Assembly: GCA_027346765.1 (NCBI GenBank)
Contig: DAIERN010000012.1
Location: forward strand, 1-16,100
From: Chloroflexota bacterium
GTDB lineage: Bacteria; Chloroflexota; Limnocylindria; Limnocylindrales; CSP1-4
Length of the DNA stretch: 16,100 bases
Direction: 5' to 3'
This document shows, piece by piece, positions 13,980 through 16,100 of this stretch. The stretch's first letter is position 1, and each line of letters opens with the position of its first letter. The notes below the pieces were generated by a model. It was not told where the DNA came from. It was given only the letters and a program-made list of their open reading frames with translations, and did not search any database. The position numbers were made by a program, and so were the translations under genes.

Positions 13980-16100
13980 CTCTTCGCTCGCGTCCATTCC
14001 TGGCGGCACTGGTGGCGCTGTCCTTCGCCGTGGGCGCGCCTGCGTCGCCGGCCGCGGCAGCGTCCTTGCCGAGCGGCCACTTCACGTGGACCGGCAGCGT
14101 GGCGGCCACCTTCGCCGTGCCCGCCGACCTGCGCAAGACTGCCTCGCGCCACGACCCCAACTTCAACCTCGACTACGTCAGCTACCAGCAGTACGCCGCG
14201 CCACTCGGACCACTGGTCGACGGCGGCCAGGTCACGATCGTCAGCCGCAACGGCAAGCAGCTGCTGGTGGGCGGCGCGTACTACCCGGGCCTGCGCTCGC
14301 AGCGCGCTGCGGGACTTTCCGCGGCCCAGGCGCTGCAGGTCGCGGCCGATGTGCGCGGTGGATTGGCATCGCTCCCGGACGGTATCCGCGAGGTCGCCAC
14401 GCAGCGGACGAGTCTGCGCCTGGACCCGGTGTCGGGCCGGCTCTTCTACCTGGTCGCGACCGCGGCGCCGGCCAACAATGGCTACCAGCAGATCGACGCC
14501 CAAACCGGCGATCTCCTGGGCGCGTGGGGTGGCGTAGACCAGATCAACGCGGGCCAGGGAGTCGGGGTCAAGGCAGACACAAAGACCCTAACGACCAGCC
14601 CGTTCAACGTCGTAGGCGCCCTGACATCAAACGACGGCAACTATCTGCTCAAGAGCGCCGACGGCAACTTCATTACATACAACGCCAACGGCAGCAATGC
14701 GATCACAACGAACCCAGTCATGACCGACAGCGGCAACGGGAATAACGACATCTGGCAGGGCGCGTCCCAGGCGGCCGGCGTTGACGCCCAGTACTACGCG
14801 GCACTCACGGTCCAGTTCTACAGCGACGAACTGGGCTATGACTGGCTCAACGGTTGCATTGAGGACGCCGCTCACGCTCCTAACTTTCCCAACCAGGTGC
14901 GCAGCGTCGTCCACTTCGACGCGTCGCCCAACAGCGTGCCCTACGACAATGCCTTCTGGGACGACCAGCTCTACTACATGGTCTATGGCGACGGCAGCAG
15001 CACTGATCGGCCGCTGTCTGCCGGCCAGGATGTCGTATCGCACGAGCTGTCCCACGCTGTTACCCAATGCACCGGCAATCTCAAGTACAGGAGCGAGTCA
15101 GGCGCACTCAACGAGTCGTTCTCGGACATCATGGCCACGGCTGCCGAGTTCATCATGGAAGAGCCGCTCAGCTCGAACTGCCGGCTGCGACCCGGCCAGA
15201 CCGAGTGCGGCGACTGGCTCGTCGGCGAGGATCTGGCGCGGACCGCGTCAGGTGCCGCGATCCGCGATCTCGCCGATCCAGGGGCCGAGGGCCAGCCCAG
15301 CCACTTCGCCGATCGATCCTTCCAGGGCTGGTCGCCCGGTTCGTGTTCCGCTGGCAGCGACTACTGCGACGTCCACCGCAACAGCGGCATCCCCAACCAC
15401 GCCTTCTACCTGCTGGCCCACGGCGGCCGCAACGCCCGCTGTTCGGGTCCGACCGACCCCAAGGCTGACTGCGACGTCGTGGTGCCCCCAACCAGCCTCG
15501 ACCACGCCACGAAGATCTGGTTCGCCGGGCTGACCACGCTCACTGGCGATGCGACGATGTGCGATGCGCGCAACGCGACGATCGCTCAGGCATCCGTCCT
15601 GTACCCGACCTCCGTAACCGATATCGCCGCGACTATCCTCGCCTGGCAGGCGGTCGGCCTGGGCGATAACTGCGATACCTCGACCGACTTCAGGGTCAGC
15701 CTGTCCGATCCGACGGTCGCCCTGCAACCCGCTGGCTCGGGGACGACCCACCTGAATCTCGTCCGCGGAGGGATCGGCGGCGATCAAGGTGACATCCACT
15801 TCTCGGTCGACCGTGTTGGCCCGGCAACGGTGGCGGCTAACCCGGTCGTCAATCTGGGGCCCGACTCTTCCGGGTCGGAGATCGGGATTACGGCCGACAG
15901 CAACGCGGCCGACGGCATCTACCCAATCCTCGTCACGGCGACCGGCGTGGGCGCTCCCCATTACGCGGCGGCCACTTTCGTGGTCGATACCACTGGACCC
16001 ATCTCTTCGGTGAACAGCGTGGGTTTCTTCTCTGGTGCGGGTGCGGAAGTCAGCCCGACTGGCGACATTGATTTGACGATCACCTGGAGCGCCTCGGACT
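13976..16100 (+). CDS. Secreted M4 (thermolysin-type) metalloprotease, partial at its 3' end
   Basis: 708 codons in view with no stop, so the C-terminus lies beyond the window. From CTG 13976 the product begins LTLRSRPFLAALVALSFAVG and APASPAAAA, a good signal peptide. A propeptide with a PepSY-like segment (SLRLDPVSGRLFYLVA) follows. The protease core has VSHELSHAVTQ (zinc ligands H356, H360, catalytic E357), ALNESFSD (third ligand E380, D384) and DVHRNSGIPNHAFYL (H467, equivalent to thermolysin His231). Eight or more cysteines lie in the C-terminal lobe. After about residue 560 an Ig-like beta-rich region begins, as in multidomain secreted proteases. No ATG, GTG or TTG in this frame fits upstream; the CTG overlaps the previous gene's TGA. 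GTG 14012 would remove the charged signal-peptide end. It probably degrades extracellular protein. Confidence 0.88.
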   Translation, partial: MTLRSRPFLAALVALSFAVGAPASPAAAASLPSGHFTWTGSVAATFAVPADLRKTASRHDPNFNLDYVSYQQYAAPLGPLVDGGQVTIVSRNGKQLLVGGAYYPGLRSQRAAGLSAAQALQVAADVRGGLASLPDGIREVATQRTSLRLDPVSGRLFYLVATAAPANNGYQQIDAQTGDLLGAWGGVDQINAGQGVGVKADTKTLTTSPFNVVGALTSNDGNYLLKSADGNFITYNANGSNAITTNPVMTDSGNGNNDIWQGASQAAGVDAQYYAALTVQFYSDELGYDWLNGCIEDAAHAPNFPNQVRSVVHFDASPNSVPYDNAFWDDQLYYMVYGDGSSTDRPLSAGQDVVSHELSHAVTQCTGNLKYRSESGALNESFSDIMATAAEFIMEEPLSSNCRLRPGQTECGDWLVGEDLARTASGAAIRDLADPGAEGQPSHFADRSFQGWSPGSCSAGSDYCDVHRNSGIPNHAFYLLAHGGRNARCSGPTDPKADCDVVVPPTSLDHATKIWFAGLTTLTGDATMCDARNATIAQASVLYPTSVTDIAATILAWQAVGLGDNCDTSTDFRVSLSDPTVALQPAGSGTTHLNLVRGGIGGDQGDIHFSVDRVGPATVAANPVVNLGPDSSGSEIGITADSNAADGIYPILVTATGVGAPHYAAATFVVDTTGPISSVNSVGFFSGAGAEVSPTGDIDLTITWSASD

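Noticed and set aside
1..16100. tRNA, rRNA, CRISPR array, insertion sequence or phage genes
   Set aside because: No short regular repeats with spacers, no transposase or integrase motifs, and no tRNA-like or rRNA-like segments were found on reading both strands.

Overview
The window is a gene-dense stretch of high-GC bacterial DNA with no RNA genes, CRISPR array, transposase or other mobile-element signature. Intergenic gaps are short, the longest being about 230 bases, so no stretch over 300 bases lacks a gene. Several starts sit 6 to 8 bases behind a TACAAT-like hexamer, which suggests leaderless mRNAs. GC content, leaderless-looking starts and gene content would fit Chloroflexota or Actinomycetota. 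That assignment is an inference, since no marker gene is present.

Region 1 (1-8385) is an inositol catabolism cluster with glycosidases. Leftward, iolB (5-deoxy-glucuronate isomerase) runs into a GH38 alpha-mannosidase-like gene through an ATGA overlap. Rightward from the same 28-base divergent promoter gap, iolD (trihydroxycyclohexanedione hydrolase) is followed after 4 bases by a GH13 alpha-glucosidase. Convergent to that, an Idh/MocA-type dehydrogenase and an IolE-like inosose dehydratase form a leftward pair, again with an ATGA overlap. GH13 and iolE share one CTAG as both stop codons. A reasonable reading is that the glycosidases release inositol or sugar from glycosides, the dehydrogenase oxidises inositol or a related polyol, and IolE, IolD and IolB carry the ring through dehydration, hydrolysis and isomerisation. 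The iolC kinase, iolJ aldolase, a typical iolA and a transporter are not in the window.

Region 2 (8469-10526) holds a small LnuA/ANT(2'')-like nucleotidyltransferase and an aldehyde dehydrogenase that is not a canonical IolA. Both read rightward from candidate leaderless promoters.

Region 3 (10658-16100) is different. It has a secreted protein made of two copies of a roughly 200-residue calcium-loop repeat with six conserved cysteines each, ending in a Calx-beta domain. Then comes an unassigned cytoplasmic protein with a nucleotidyltransferase-like active-site pattern. Last is an M4 (thermolysin-type) secreted metalloprotease that runs off the right edge and has no ATG, GTG or TTG at a sensible position; it probably starts at a CTG overlapping the upstream stop. 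The repeat protein, the nucleotidyltransferase-like protein and the coupled CTG start are the parts least explained by known families.
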